64,000 nucleotides of DNA from Ga0077555 sp046154645 (GCA_046154645.1 JBJXDZ010000168.1:33775-97774); one strand, 5' to 3'; shown: positions 1 to 9,211, numbered from the stretch's first letter. Made by a program: numbers and translations. The notes: generated by a model not told the origin, from the letters alone.

Positions 1-159
1 AACAAAGTGATCGCCGACATCTGGGCTGTTCTGCAGCCCAATCTCAACTACGTTGCGATCCACAATCAGGTCAACGCCTGGGGCATGAAGGCGACGCTCG
101 ATATTCCGGTGCATCCTGACAATCAGGTGCACATCAAGGAATTCAAGTTCAAGAAGTAA
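1..159 (+). CDS. Peptide-type ABC transporter substrate-binding protein, C-terminal end only
   Basis: Only the last 52 codons lie in the window; the open frame runs in from the left edge and ends at TAA 157-159. The residues (including NLNYVAIHNQVNAWGM) resemble the C-terminus of family-5 extracellular solute-binding proteins of the Dpp/Opp class, and the following four genes are the matching permeases and ATPases. The role would be periplasmic capture of a peptide, opine or similar solute. The identification rests mostly on operon context because so little of the protein is present. Confidence 0.75.
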   Translation, partial: NKVIADIWAVLQPNLNYVAIHNQVNAWGMKATLDIPVHPDNQVHIKEFKFKK

Positions 160-179
160 CAGCACCTCCGACAGGAGCC

Positions 180-207
180 ACCATGCGGCGGCCCGCTGCC
201 GCATGGT
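180..207 (+). promoter_or_regulatory. Intercistronic hairpin after the binding-protein gene
   Basis: A perfect 10-bp inverted repeat (180-189 with 198-207, 8-nt loop) lies between the binding-protein stop and the first permease start. No T-run follows, so it is not a classical terminator. In many ABC operons such a hairpin protects the upstream message from 3' decay and lets the binding protein outnumber the permeases; that role is inferred here. Confidence 0.55.
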
Positions 208-250
208 CACATGGCAGGCGTCGTGAACGCCCGACAAGACTGGACCCACC

Positions 251-1234
251 ATGCTCGCCTTCATCATTCAACGCTTGTTGCAGGCTGTCGTGGTGATGAC
301 GGTGGTGGCGTTTGTTTCGTTCTCATTGTTTCGCTATGTCGGCGATCCACTCGCCAACATGCTGGGGCAGGAGACGACAGTGGCAGAGCGGGAAGCGGCC
401 CGTCAAAGCCTTGGTCTCGACCAACCGTTTCCCGTGCAGTTCGCGCGCTTCATCGGCAGCACGATTCGGGGCGAGTTCGGCGTCTCCTACCGTCAGAAGA
501 TCAAGGTTTCGGAACTGCTGGCACGGAAACTGCCAGCCACTCTGGAGCTGGCCATGGTCTCGGCCTTCTTTGCCATCACTGCCGGCATCGCGCTCGGCGT
601 CTATACCGCCTTGCGACGTTCCGGATGGCCGTCGCGCATCATCATGACTGCCAGCCTGATCGGCGTGTCACTGCCGACATTTCTGATTGGGATCGGTCTC
701 ATCTACTTGTTCGCGGTGGAGTTGCGTTGGCTGCCCAGCTATGGGCGCGGCGAGGTGGTAACCCTTGGCTGGTGGTCGACCGGGCTGCTGACGCCCTCCG
801 GCCGCAAATCACTGATCCTGCCGGCCATCACGCTCGGACTGTTCCAGATGACACTGATCATGCGGCTGGTGCGGTCTGAAATGCTGGAGGTGCTGCGCAC
901 CGACTATATCAAGTTCGCCCGCGCCCGCGGCCTGCCGGAACGGGCCATCAATCTCGGCCATGCGCTGAAGAACACGCTGGTGCCGGTGATCACGATTACC
1001 GGGCTGCAGCTCGGCGCCATCATTGCATTCGCGATCATCACCGAGACCGTGTTCCAATGGCCAGGTGTCGGATTGCTATTTATTGATGCTGTCCAGTTCG
1101 TCGATATTCCAGTGATGTCGACCTACCTGTTGCTGGTGGCGCTGGTGTTCGTGCTGATCAATCTCAGCGTCGATCTGCTTTACTACGCGGTTGATCCACG
1201 GTTGCGGGTCGACACGGCCACAGTGGCGCACTGA
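251..1234 (+). CDS. ABC transporter permease, DppB/OppB type
   Basis: A 327-residue inner-membrane protein that starts with a hydrophobic helix (MLAFIIQRLLQAVVVMTVV) followed by the usual periplasmic segment containing an LGLDQPFPVQF stretch, then about five more helices. The cytoplasmic coupling loop typical of binding-protein-dependent permeases is seen near residues 200-235 (MRLVRSEMLEVLRTDYIKFA, then ARGLPE). Length fits the 310-340 residue DppB/OppB family. It should form the channel heterodimer with the next gene, whose start lies one base past this stop. Substrate cannot be told from the sequence. Confidence 0.93.
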   Translation: MLAFIIQRLLQAVVVMTVVAFVSFSLFRYVGDPLANMLGQETTVAEREAARQSLGLDQPFPVQFARFIGSTIRGEFGVSYRQKIKVSELLARKLPATLELAMVSAFFAITAGIALGVYTALRRSGWPSRIIMTASLIGVSLPTFLIGIGLIYLFAVELRWLPSYGRGEVVTLGWWSTGLLTPSGRKSLILPAITLGLFQMTLIMRLVRSEMLEVLRTDYIKFARARGLPERAINLGHALKNTLVPVITITGLQLGAIIAFAIITETVFQWPGVGLLFIDAVQFVDIPVMSTYLLLVALVFVLINLSVDLLYYAVDPRLRVDTATVAH

Positions 1235-1235
1235 T

Positions 1236-2204
1236 ATGGACCAAATCGCCGTCACCGAAGGAGCGAAGCTTGTCGGTCGCGCCAGCCTGCGTCGCAGGTT
1301 GGCGCAGGCGTGGGATGGCGATGTCGCCTATTCGTTTCGCCAGTCGCCCATGGTGATCATTTCTGCCTTGCTGCTCGGCTGCATCATCCTGGCTGCCTTG
1401 CTGGCGCCGTTGCTGGCACCGCAAAATCCCTTCGATCCAGCCGCCCTCAATCTGATGGACGGCAAGACGCGACCGCTGACGGCCAACACTTTCACCGGCA
1501 ATCGCTTCCTGCTCGGGACCGACGATCAGGGCCGCGATGTGCTGTCGGTGATCCTCTACGGCTCGCGGCTGTCGCTGGTGGTGGGGTTTGCTTCCGTGTT
1601 GCTGGCGGCGAGCCTCGGGGTGGCGCTCGGCCTGGTGGCCGGGTACGGCGGCGGTGCGCTCGACAGCTTCATCATGCGTACGGCCGATGTGCAGCTGACC
1701 TTTCCATCGATCCTGGTGGCCTTGATGATTTTCGGCATTATTCGCGGTTTTCTGCCGCCGCAAGCACATGAGCAGGCCGCCATTCCTGTGCTCATCGTGG
1801 CGATCGCGCTCTCGGCCTGGCCACAGTATGCGCGAACGGTGCGCGGGGTGACGCTGGTCGAACGCAACAAGGAATATGTGCAGGCGGCGCGGATCATTGG
1901 GCTGCATCCCGTCCAGATCATGGCCCGCCATGTGCTACCCAATGTGATCGGGCCGGTGCTGGTGATCGCGACACTGGGGCTGGCGCTCGCCATCATCTCG
2001 GAGGCGACCCTGTCATTCCTGGGCGTCGGCGTGCCGCCGACAACGCCGTCGCTTGGGACCTTGATCCGCGTGGGCCAGGACTACATTGCGTCGGGTGAGT
2101 GGTGGATCCTGCTCTATCCTTCGCTCACACTGCTGGTGCTGTCGTTGTCGGTGAACCTGCTCGGCGACTGGCTGCGCGATGCGCTGAACCCGAAACTCAG
2201 GTAG
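1236..2204 (+). CDS. ABC transporter permease, DppC/OppC type
   Basis: A 322-residue second permease of the peptide/nickel class. An N-terminal cytoplasmic tail precedes the first helix, then comes the family's segment with HPFG-like chemistry (FLLGTDDQGRDVLSVILYGSR), and the coupling loop with VRGVTLVERNKEYVQAAR and the motif TLSFLGVGVPP near residue 260. The ATG at 1236 is chosen over an in-frame upstream start at 1191 because it follows the previous stop by one base and gives the normal length. It pairs with the DppB-type protein and is energised by the two ATPases downstream. Confidence 0.93.
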   Translation: MDQIAVTEGAKLVGRASLRRRLAQAWDGDVAYSFRQSPMVIISALLLGCIILAALLAPLLAPQNPFDPAALNLMDGKTRPLTANTFTGNRFLLGTDDQGRDVLSVILYGSRLSLVVGFASVLLAASLGVALGLVAGYGGGALDSFIMRTADVQLTFPSILVALMIFGIIRGFLPPQAHEQAAIPVLIVAIALSAWPQYARTVRGVTLVERNKEYVQAARIIGLHPVQIMARHVLPNVIGPVLVIATLGLALAIISEATLSFLGVGVPPTTPSLGTLIRVGQDYIASGEWWILLYPSLTLLVLSLSVNLLGDWLRDALNPKLR

Positions 2205-2208
2205 GTCG

Positions 2209-3204
2209 ATGGCCAGCACAACGCTTCTCGCCGTCAAGGACCTGCGTGTCGAGTTCCCGACCCGGCGCGGCACGCTGGTGGCTGTCGACGGGGTATCGTT
2301 CGAGGTGGCCAAGGGCGAGGTGCTGGGCATTGTCGGCGAGTCGGGCGCGGGAAAGTCGCTGACGGGCGCGGCCATCATCGGATTGCTCGAGCCGCCGGGC
2401 CGCATCGCCGGCGGCGAGGTGCATCTCGGTGGCCTGCGCATCGACACGCTGGGTCGCGACGACATGCGCAAGGTGCGCGGGCGGCGCATCGGCATGGTGT
2501 TCCAGGATCCGCTGACGTCGCTCAACCCGCTCTATACGGTTGGCCGGCAGATCACGGAGACCGTGCGCGCCCATGCCGACGTCTCGGCGGCGGCGGCCCG
2601 AGACCGAGCTGTGGAACTGCTGACGGAGGTTGGCATTCCGGGCGCCGGGCAAAGGCTCGATGCCTACCCGCATGAGTTTTCCGGCGGCATGCGACAGCGC
2701 GTCGTGATCGCCCTGGCGCTGGCCGCGGGACCCGAACTGGTGATTGCCGATGAGCCGACGACGGCGCTCGATGTCTCCGTGCAGGCACAGGTGATCGCGG
2801 TGCTGAAGCGGCTATGCCGCGACAAAGGCACGGCCGTGATCCTGATCACGCATGACATGGGTGTCATTGCCGAAACGGCCGACCGGGTGGCGGTGATGTA
2901 CTCGGGGCGGATCGCCGAGATCGGGCCTGTCCGCGACGTCATCATGGCGGCGAACCACCCGTACACGCGCGGGCTGATGGGGGCGATACCGACACTCGAG
3001 ACGGGGCACGACAGGCTGGCCCAAATTCCAGGCTCGATGCCGCGGCTGTCGGAGATTCCGGCTGGCTGTGCGTTCAATCCACGCTGCGGCGAGGTGATCG
3101 AACGTTGCCGAAGTGAACGGCCGGTGCTGCAGGCCATCGGTCGATCGCAGGTCAGCTGTCACCTCTTCGATGGGCGCGCCAGGCCGCAAAGGGGAGCGGC
3201 GTGA
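2209..3204 (+). CDS. ABC transporter ATP-binding protein, DppD/OppD type
   Basis: A 331-residue cytoplasmic ATPase. Walker A is GESGAGKS at about residue 43, the signature is FSGGMRQRV, Walker B is LVIADEPTTALD, and the H-loop is in LITHDMGV. The C-terminal oligopeptide-transporter extension is present, with the cysteine motif CAFNPRCG and a further pair of cysteines as in OppD/DppD proteins, which in some members bind an iron-sulphur cluster. It starts 4 bp after the permease and its stop overlaps the next start as GTGA, a sign of translational coupling. Confidence 0.93.
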   Translation: MASTTLLAVKDLRVEFPTRRGTLVAVDGVSFEVAKGEVLGIVGESGAGKSLTGAAIIGLLEPPGRIAGGEVHLGGLRIDTLGRDDMRKVRGRRIGMVFQDPLTSLNPLYTVGRQITETVRAHADVSAAAARDRAVELLTEVGIPGAGQRLDAYPHEFSGGMRQRVVIALALAAGPELVIADEPTTALDVSVQAQVIAVLKRLCRDKGTAVILITHDMGVIAETADRVAVMYSGRIAEIGPVRDVIMAANHPYTRGLMGAIPTLETGHDRLAQIPGSMPRLSEIPAGCAFNPRCGEVIERCRSERPVLQAIGRSQVSCHLFDGRARPQRGAA

Positions 3205-4229
3205 CCGGAGCGAGCGATACACGGACCGGCCGCACCGTCGGAGACCGACCCGACGGCAACCATCTGGACGTGGCGGGGTTGGCGCGGGTGTTCGATGTCT
3301 CGCGTCCGTGGCTCAATCGCGTGCTGGAGCGGCAGCCAAAGCGTATGCTGACGGCCGTCGACGGTGTCACGTTCTCGATTCCCCGTGGCGAAACGTTTGC
3401 GCTGGTCGGTGAATCCGGCTCCGGCAAATCGACGATCGCAAAAATGATCGTCGGGCTGGTGGCGCCGACTCGCGGCACCATCGCGTTCGATGGCGTCGAC
3501 CTTGGGTCTGATGGCGGCCTTGGCAACAATCGCCAGCTGCGGCGGCGGCTGACCATGATCTTCCAGGATCCGTACGCCAGTCTCAACCCACGGATGACGG
3601 CCGCCGAGATCATCGCCGAGCCGATTCGCGCGTTCGGACTGGCGGCGAACGACGACGAGGTGGAGGCCCGCATCGTCGAGCTGCTCGGCGTGGTGCGGCT
3701 GGCCCGGGCGGACGGCGCCAAGTATCCGCACGAATTCTCCGGCGGGCAGAGGCAGCGCATCGCCATTGCGCGGGCACTGGCGAGCAAGCCCGAATTCATC
3801 GTATGCGACGAGCCGACGTCGGCGCTGGACGTGTCGGTGCAAGCGCAGATCCTGAACCTGATGCGCGACCTGCAGGATGAGCTGGGCCTCACCTACCTGC
3901 TGATCTCGCACAATCTGGCCGTGGTGCGGCACATGGCGACGCGGGTCGGCGTGCTCTATCTCGGGCGGTTGGTGGAGGTCGCACCGGCGGCAGATCTGTT
4001 CCGGGCGCCGCAGCATCCTTACACGCGCATGCTGCTCGATGCCGTGCCGGACCTCGGCATGACAGGCCGACAGCGATCGCCGGTGCAGGGGGAGGTTCCG
4101 AACCCGATCAGTCCACCGACCGGGTGCACATTCCACCCGCGCTGCCCACTGGCCGAGGCGCGCTGCCGGGAAGCGCGGCCCGAGCCACGCTGGCTAGGTA
4201 GCGCCGAGGTTGCCTGCCACGTGATCTGA
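3201..4229 (+). CDS. ABC transporter ATP-binding protein, DppF/OppF type
   Basis: A 342-residue second ATPase of the same importer, starting at a GTG that overlaps the previous stop. Walker A is GESGSGKST, the signature is FSGGQRQRI, Walker B is FIVCDEPTSALD, and the C-terminal family motif CTFHPRCP is present. About 50 residues precede the ABC core, with RPWLNRVLERQPKRML, typical of OppF/DppF. It is the last gene of the operon; a 71-bp gap and then a convergent gene follow. Confidence 0.93.
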   Translation: MTGASDTRTGRTVGDRPDGNHLDVAGLARVFDVSRPWLNRVLERQPKRMLTAVDGVTFSIPRGETFALVGESGSGKSTIAKMIVGLVAPTRGTIAFDGVDLGSDGGLGNNRQLRRRLTMIFQDPYASLNPRMTAAEIIAEPIRAFGLAANDDEVEARIVELLGVVRLARADGAKYPHEFSGGQRQRIAIARALASKPEFIVCDEPTSALDVSVQAQILNLMRDLQDELGLTYLLISHNLAVVRHMATRVGVLYLGRLVEVAPAADLFRAPQHPYTRMLLDAVPDLGMTGRQRSPVQGEVPNPISPPTGCTFHPRCPLAEARCREARPEPRWLGSAEVACHVI

Positions 4230-4300
4230 TGGCCGCGGGTGTTGCGGTCGGCGCTATAAATCTGCACCATGGATCGATCGTTTGGCATGGCGCTCGGCCG

Positions 4301-5704
4301 TCATCGGGCACTCGTCTCTGGCTCCGTGGGATACTGCGTGCCAGCTGCGAAAACGCAGTAGAACAGGAACATGGTGGCGTAGCTGTTGTAGGTCATGAAG
4401 GTGGTGTCGACTGAAGCGCCGATCAGGAAGAAGATCAGGCTACCGGCAAGCACAATGCGCTCGGTGCGCCCGATGGAGCGATTGTAGACCAGCGTCATGC
4501 TGGACCAGAGCGTGTGGACGTAGGCCGCCAGGCCAATGACGCCCAACGCAATCATCAAGTCGACGGCGCTGGAGTGAAAGTGCGCTGCCTGAGAGTCGCG
4601 GCTCATGGCCCAGAACTCCCACACGGGTGAATTGGGGATGGGATCAAAGAACCCGCCAAACCCATAACCCAGCAGCGGCCGTTGCACGATAAACCGAATG
4701 GCGCCATTCCAGATGGGCACGCGCCCGGTCAGATCGGGATCACGACCGAGCAGGCCGGCAATCCAGCCGATATCGATGAAGGGCAGCAGCAGCGAGAACG
4801 CGACCAGTGCCGCAAAGACAACCCGCAGTAGCGTTCCGACACGGTCCGGCACCAGCTCGATCATGAACAGGACGATCATGACGGTGATCCCGCAGGCGAT
4901 ACCGGTGGCGGAATTGCTGAGCAGCACGGCGAAGACCGTCACGGCGCCCATGATCAGCTTGCTCGCAAGGCCACCCTTCCAATCGCGCATCCAGAAAATC
5001 AGCAGGAACAGCAAGCCGAACAGCCAGCCGGCGTCCGTCTTGAACGGAAATACGCCACGCATCTCGCGGTCGGACAGCCAGGCGCCGTCATGGCGAATGG
5101 TGGCTGCGACCTCCGGGATCAGCGCCATCAGGACCAGCGAGACAAGCATGAGCACGATGATCGTGCGGCGCACGACCAGCAGAAACATGCGAGGCGACAT
5201 CGATTGCGAAATGACGTAGCCGATCAGGATATTGAGCGTGAACATGGTGGCGTGCAGCATCGTTCGCTGCGGACTGACGGACCAGAACACCGAGGCCAGA
5301 GCCAATGCCGACAAGGGAACGGCGCGCAACAACACGGGATGCAGGCCGTGGCGCAAGTACTGGAGGCCAAGCTGCAGCATGGCCCAGCCGTACAGGCTGG
5401 CCCAGAGCATCAGATAGAAGATGTTGCCGCTCGCCGTCTGGGTGCTGGCCTGGCGCTCCGGGCCGGTGCCGGCGCCGGCGATCTGCTCGGTAAAGATGTA
5501 ATAGAAGACCTTGGCGGAGATGCAGAGCGCGGCGACCACGAAGGTGGCGCCGGCAATCTGTCCCAGGCGCCCATGCGGCCAGGATCGCGGCAGCAATGAC
5601 TGATGATAGGTGACTTGCAAGGCGGCGCTCTTTCCCGAGGGCTGGCGTGATGGCCCAAGCCCGTGCAGGGACTGACAAATCCCGTGCCAACAGACAGCGA
5701 TCAC
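4301..5704 (-). CDS. O-antigen ligase/polymerase family membrane protein
   Basis: Up to 467 residues with about ten to twelve hydrophobic helices and one large periplasmic loop. The loop carries the Wzy_C signature region (LTGRVPIWNGAIRFI followed by RPLLGYGFGGF), seen in O-antigen ligases (WaaL), Wzy polymerases and exopolysaccharide polymerases such as ExoQ. It would act at the inner membrane, joining or polymerising lipid-linked glycans. The GTG at 5704 has no clear ribosome site; a TTG at 5620 is an alternative start. No glycosyltransferases are next to it, so whether it acts on LPS or exopolysaccharide is open. It is convergent with the ABC operon. Confidence 0.8.
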   Translation of the reverse strand: MIAVCWHGICQSLHGLGPSRQPSGKSAALQVTYHQSLLPRSWPHGRLGQIAGATFVVAALCISAKVFYYIFTEQIAGAGTGPERQASTQTASGNIFYLMLWASLYGWAMLQLGLQYLRHGLHPVLLRAVPLSALALASVFWSVSPQRTMLHATMFTLNILIGYVISQSMSPRMFLLVVRRTIIVLMLVSLVLMALIPEVAATIRHDGAWLSDREMRGVFPFKTDAGWLFGLLFLLIFWMRDWKGGLASKLIMGAVTVFAVLLSNSATGIACGITVMIVLFMIELVPDRVGTLLRVVFAALVAFSLLLPFIDIGWIAGLLGRDPDLTGRVPIWNGAIRFIVQRPLLGYGFGGFFDPIPNSPVWEFWAMSRDSQAAHFHSSAVDLMIALGVIGLAAYVHTLWSSMTLVYNRSIGRTERIVLAGSLIFFLIGASVDTTFMTYNSYATMFLFYCVFAAGTQYPTEPETSAR

Positions 5705-5792
5705 CCTAACCCAGGCGACGTCACCATGAAACGACAGGCCGCCGCCATGGTTTGCGAGGCGTGTGGCGATGAGGGATTACCGGAGGGGAAAC

Positions 5793-5867
<75 letters not shown>

Positions 5868-6090
5868 TAATTCCCTATGATTTTCAACCGCTTGGTCCTG
5901 AAATTTTGGACTTGGGCAATTGACGCCACAGCGGCGGCTGGAGCAGCCGCGAAGCGATTTCGGGTTCTGCTTATCGCAAGTCAGCCGGTGCCACAAGGCA
6001 GAAGCTGCGCCCCGGCGCCAGAGCACTGCCGGGGAGACCGAACGGGAGGACTTGCCTGCCATCGGATCCAGACGTCGGTTGCGGTGCCGC

Positions 6091-6261
6091 GGCGCAATAC
6101 GCTTCGCTATAGCACCCTACGAGCGGCGAGTTGGCCGATAGGAAGGTTTCAGCGCGCAGTTCGTAGGGCGCAATAAGCCGGCAGGCCGTATTGCGCCGCG
6201 GGTTCATGCCACAGCATCTGGCCGTGATGGTGTAATACGCGTCCCACTTGCACCCTACGGG
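6091..6261. repeat. Cluster of short palindromic repeats (family A)
   Basis: The 412 bp between the tRNA and the phosphatase hold no convincing gene. Three copies of one element are visible. Copy 6091-6121 reads GGCGCAATACGCTTCGC and ends in CACCCTACG; copy 6162-6201 is inverted, starting CGTAGGGCGCAATA and ending TATTGCGCCG; copy 6229-6261 is degenerate, with TAATACGCGT and TTGCACCCTACGG. The same element recurs at 6985-7015, 10438-10479 and 10505-10540. Size, palindromic core and alternating orientation fit REP-type elements; no transposase of the RAYT family is visible in the window. Confidence 0.75.
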
Positions 6262-6279
6262 TTGGCCAATGTGCAGGCC

Positions 6280-6834
6280 TTAAAACGGCATTGTCAGCCG
6301 CTTCGCTGTGACCTTGCCGCCGGAGCTATAGATGATTTCGACCAGGGTCGTGTAGTCGGACTCATCCCACTCAGCCGCGAGTGTACCGGCCGGCGCACCG
6401 AGGGACGCGACCAGGCGCGGGATATCCGAATGACGCCAGGAGATGACGCCGAACTTGCCGCGATAGGAGCCCTTTTCGCCAAGTGCGGCGACAAGCGCGT
6501 CAACTTCCTCATCATCAAACTTGCTTTTGATATTCAGCCCCAGGGCTGCGGCCAGAGGCTCGATCGTCTCGACCGGTCGGCGCGAACGGTCCGAGGACTT
6601 GGCGGCGATGAGAAAATCCGGCCGCCCGAATGTCTCCAGAACGTAGGGCACAAGCCGCGCGGCGCGCTCGTGGCCGGCGGGCGAAAGGTTACGATCCCGC
6701 CGATCGCCCGTCTTCTCGGCATGGCGCAGCACAATGAGGCGCGCCGGCCCCGTGTCAGGCCGAAAGGGCGAGACGCCAGGCCGCGATTCTGGCGCCCCGG
6801 CAAACAGGGCCTTGAACCAACTCAGCAGTCCCAT
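6280..6834 (-). CDS. Histidine phosphatase family protein
   Basis: A 184-residue protein with the branch-2-like catalytic start LRHAEKTGD near residue 35, where the histidine would be phosphorylated, and a second conserved region with RSRRPVETIEPLA; the later conserved histidine may be in SWRHSDIPRL. The family includes phosphoglycerate mutases, SixA and many phosphatases of unknown substrate, so the substrate is not assigned. The ATG at 6834 (MGLLSWFK) is preferred to an in-frame upstream start because it gives a short amphipathic lead into the domain. Palindromic repeats lie on both sides. Confidence 0.8.
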   Translation of the reverse strand: MGLLSWFKALFAGAPESRPGVSPFRPDTGPARLIVLRHAEKTGDRRDRNLSPAGHERAARLVPYVLETFGRPDFLIAAKSSDRSRRPVETIEPLAAALGLNIKSKFDDEEVDALVAALGEKGSYRGKFGVISWRHSDIPRLVASLGAPAGTLAAEWDESDYTTLVEIIYSSGGKVTAKRLTMPF

Positions 6835-6984
6835 GATGCGCTTTGCCCCAGCAACGGCCCCGCATGGCCCGAGCACGATGCCATATCGCGTCGGACGGTC
6901 ACGATCCAGTGGCGCGTATCAAGGACGCGAGTTCGGCCCGCTCGCGGCGGAAGGAGAGGGTGTGGTGGCAATCGGTGGCGTGGC

Positions 6985-7015
6985 GGTGCACTACGCTTCG
7001 CACTTGCACCCTACC
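6985..7015 (+). repeat. Palindromic repeat, family A copy
   Basis: The core reads TACGCTTCGCACTTGCACCC followed by TACC, matching the elements at 6091-6121 and 10505-10540. It lies just beyond the stop codon of the minus-strand thioredoxin-like gene (7031), between it and the phosphatase gene. Confidence 0.7.
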
Positions 7016-7030
7016 AGTGATCATGACCAC

Positions 7031-8464
7031 TCACTCGCCAATAATCCGGGTGGTGATTTGGGAGCCGGCGGAGCCGGGGCTCCAACCGGGTAGAATGCCG
7101 GAGAAGAGGCCTGCCTTGCCGCCGGCGACGACGACGTTGAAGCCGACATCGCGGAATTTCTTGATGCGCGTGCCTTTGGCCGAAGCCGGCGCACCAACCA
7201 GCCCACCGTCCGTTCCGGCCAGGATGCTGTCGGCATCGACGGTGGTGAGGCGGTCGATCTCGGCCTTGAATTTGGCCTTGCTCCAACCGCCTTCGCGATA
7301 AACGCGGTGATGATCGGGGGCCATGACCAGGACTGCATCGGGGCCGGGGAACGTTTTCGGATGATAGACGGCGCGGAGCCCTGCAGCGAAGCTGGCGGTC
7401 AGTTGCTCAGGTGTGCGCGCGAGCTGGTCGATGATGCCAGTGACGCCGTAGCCGCCGTAGATGGTCACCGCCGATTTGCCGACGGGAACGCCGCGTTCGG
7501 TGGCGAGTGACTCCCAGCTTGAGGATTCCTCGTCCTCGGCAAAACAGAAGCCGAGCTTGCCGGGATTGCCGAGCGTGGCGCGATCGACGCCGCCCGGCTT
7601 GCCGCCGCCGATGTTGCGGATGGCCAACTGCAGGGCGCGGCCGATGGTGGCGTTGGCGCGGTTGCCTTGGCCGAGGACATTGATGCCTGAGTTCATGCCC
7701 AGCTGCTTGCGCACGGGGCCATTGATGATGACGATGGGGCCGATAAACATGGTGGTGGCAATGACGCCGTGCAGGCAGAAGGCGTCGTCGAGGACGGCTT
7801 CGACGGCGGCCAGCAAGGTTGGCATGTACTCGGGCTTGCAGCCGGCCATGACGGCGTTGATGGCCACCTTCTCGACCGTGCAGGCCTGATAATCCGGCGG
7901 CATCATGCCTAAGACTTCGTGCGGGTCGCGCTTGGTGCCGGCGAGCATGCGGTAGACACGCACGGGCGTCGGCGGGATGACCGGCAAGCCATCGGACCAT
8001 TCGCGGTCATAGGCGGTTTCGAATTCGTCCTCGTAGTCGCCGAGGTCGATCTTGCGCGCCTTGAAGGCGAAGTTGCCGAACTTCAAAGCGAGTTCATCGG
8101 CGAGATTGGGGTCTGTGACCAGGGAACCGCAACCAGGGCGCTGAATTGGCAGATCCTTGCCCAGGCCTTTGACGCCGGTGATCGCTTCCCATTCCTCGCG
8201 GTGCCAGCCGACGGCGCGGGCGGTCTCGGTGCCGCGCGAGATCTTCAGCACGGTCGGCACGGTTTCGATCTTCAGGTCCCAGGAGGTTTTGAGATCGCGG
8301 CCATCGATGACGCTGCCAGCGCCGGCGGGGAAGTTCGGGTCGTCCTCGGAAATGATGGTGAGTTTGCCGGCCTTGGCCAGCTGCTGGAGCACCGGCTCGA
8401 CCATGACGCAGGTAGGGCAGTCGCGCTTGACGACGACGGCGAGACCATCAGGCAGAGTGGACAT
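7031..8464 (-). CDS. Thioredoxin-fold protein fused to a large uncharacterised domain
   Basis: A 477-residue protein in two parts. Residues 1-100 look like a thioredoxin fold: a CPTC active-site pair (C16, C19) after a beta strand, and a cis-proline region with ETVPTVLKI near residue 70. Residues 110-477 are a separate conserved-looking domain beginning with RPGCGSLVTDP (C112) and containing SDGLPVIPPTP, a run of cysteine-rich helices, and glycine-rich stretches such as GMNSGINVLGQGNRANATIG. No membrane helix or signal peptide is visible, so it is probably cytoplasmic. A redox reaction on a small molecule is a reasonable guess for the fusion, but no specific activity is recognised. Confidence 0.7.
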   Translation of the reverse strand: MSTLPDGLAVVVKRDCPTCVMVEPVLQQLAKAGKLTIISEDDPNFPAGAGSVIDGRDLKTSWDLKIETVPTVLKISRGTETARAVGWHREEWEAITGVKGLGKDLPIQRPGCGSLVTDPNLADELALKFGNFAFKARKIDLGDYEDEFETAYDREWSDGLPVIPPTPVRVYRMLAGTKRDPHEVLGMMPPDYQACTVEKVAINAVMAGCKPEYMPTLLAAVEAVLDDAFCLHGVIATTMFIGPIVIINGPVRKQLGMNSGINVLGQGNRANATIGRALQLAIRNIGGGKPGGVDRATLGNPGKLGFCFAEDEESSSWESLATERGVPVGKSAVTIYGGYGVTGIIDQLARTPEQLTASFAAGLRAVYHPKTFPGPDAVLVMAPDHHRVYREGGWSKAKFKAEIDRLTTVDADSILAGTDGGLVGAPASAKGTRIKKFRDVGFNVVVAGGKAGLFSGILPGWSPGSAGSQITTRIIGE

Positions 8465-8656
8465 GGCGAGGCTCCGGGTGGGTGCGGTTTGGGGCGGAGT
8501 TTAGGCGTGTGGGCGGTGGGGGCAAGGGGGCTTGCTGGCACTCGGGTGGCGCGCATTCAGCTCGACCGCCCCAAGACCCGCTCGAGGGTACACCCTTCGA
8601 ACTCCCCGTCTTTCATGAGTGTGTTTGGATACAGGTCGGCGGACGTCGTTATTTGC

Positions 8657-9130
8657 CTAAGCCTTGTCGGGATGCTGCCGCGAGGCGTAGCGAGCGCGGT
8701 CCTCGGGTTTCAGCCAGGTGTCGGTTGGCACCTCCGGGAGATGCGCCATGTTGGCGGCGAACGGCGGACGGTTCTCGGTGCCATACTGCTGCTCCGGCGT
8801 CACGGCGTAGGGCTCATCGAGCGATGGAATGGTGATCGAGACGCGATCGACGCCGAGATTGCGGTAGGTGAGCGGCGTGCCGCAGTCACGGCAGAAATCG
8901 CGCTCGACGGCCTCCGAAGAGCGAAAGGTGCCGGGTGTGCCGCGCGTCCAGGCAAAATCGGCGCGTTTGACGCCGGTGTGGGCCGCCATGTAGGCGCCGT
9001 TGGCCTTCTGGCACATGCGACACCAGCAAATGGAGTGGCGCTCGGGCGCGGCGTAAAGCGCATAGCGGACAGCGCCGCATTGGCAACCGCCGGAGTAGAG
9101 AGGCGCGCGGGTGGGGGCGGGAGAGGGCAT
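8657..9130 (-). CDS. GFA family zinc protein (CENP-V/GFA fold)
   Basis: About 157 residues carrying the GFA zinc-binding pattern: CQC in GGCQCGAVRY, then CWCRMC, then CRDCGTPL. The family includes the glutathione-dependent formaldehyde-activating enzyme Gfa, but most members have unknown substrates, so only the fold is assigned. The ATG at 9130 (MPSPAPTR) is preferred for length; an in-frame ATG at 9172 would add 14 residues and neither has a strong ribosome site. It is divergent from the TIR gene, 81 bp between the two starts. Confidence 0.88.
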   Translation of the reverse strand: MPSPAPTRAPLYSGGCQCGAVRYALYAAPERHSICWCRMCQKANGAYMAAHTGVKRADFAWTRGTPGTFRSSEAVERDFCRDCGTPLTYRNLGVDRVSITIPSLDEPYAVTPEQQYGTENRPPFAANMAHLPEVPTDTWLKPEDRARYASRQHPDKA

Positions 9131-9211
9131 TGGGGGGCTCTGGTTGGCAACCGATGCTGCAGAAGCTATCAAGTTTGGATCGGATGTTCGAGCCCTGACG
9201 GGTCAGGCAGC

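Noticed and set aside
7919..9211. A long open frame on the plus strand leading into the TIR gene
   Set aside because: It lies antisense to the thioredoxin-like and GFA genes, has no recognisable domain, and the TIR motif begins exactly at the ATG 9212. It is a high-GC shadow frame.
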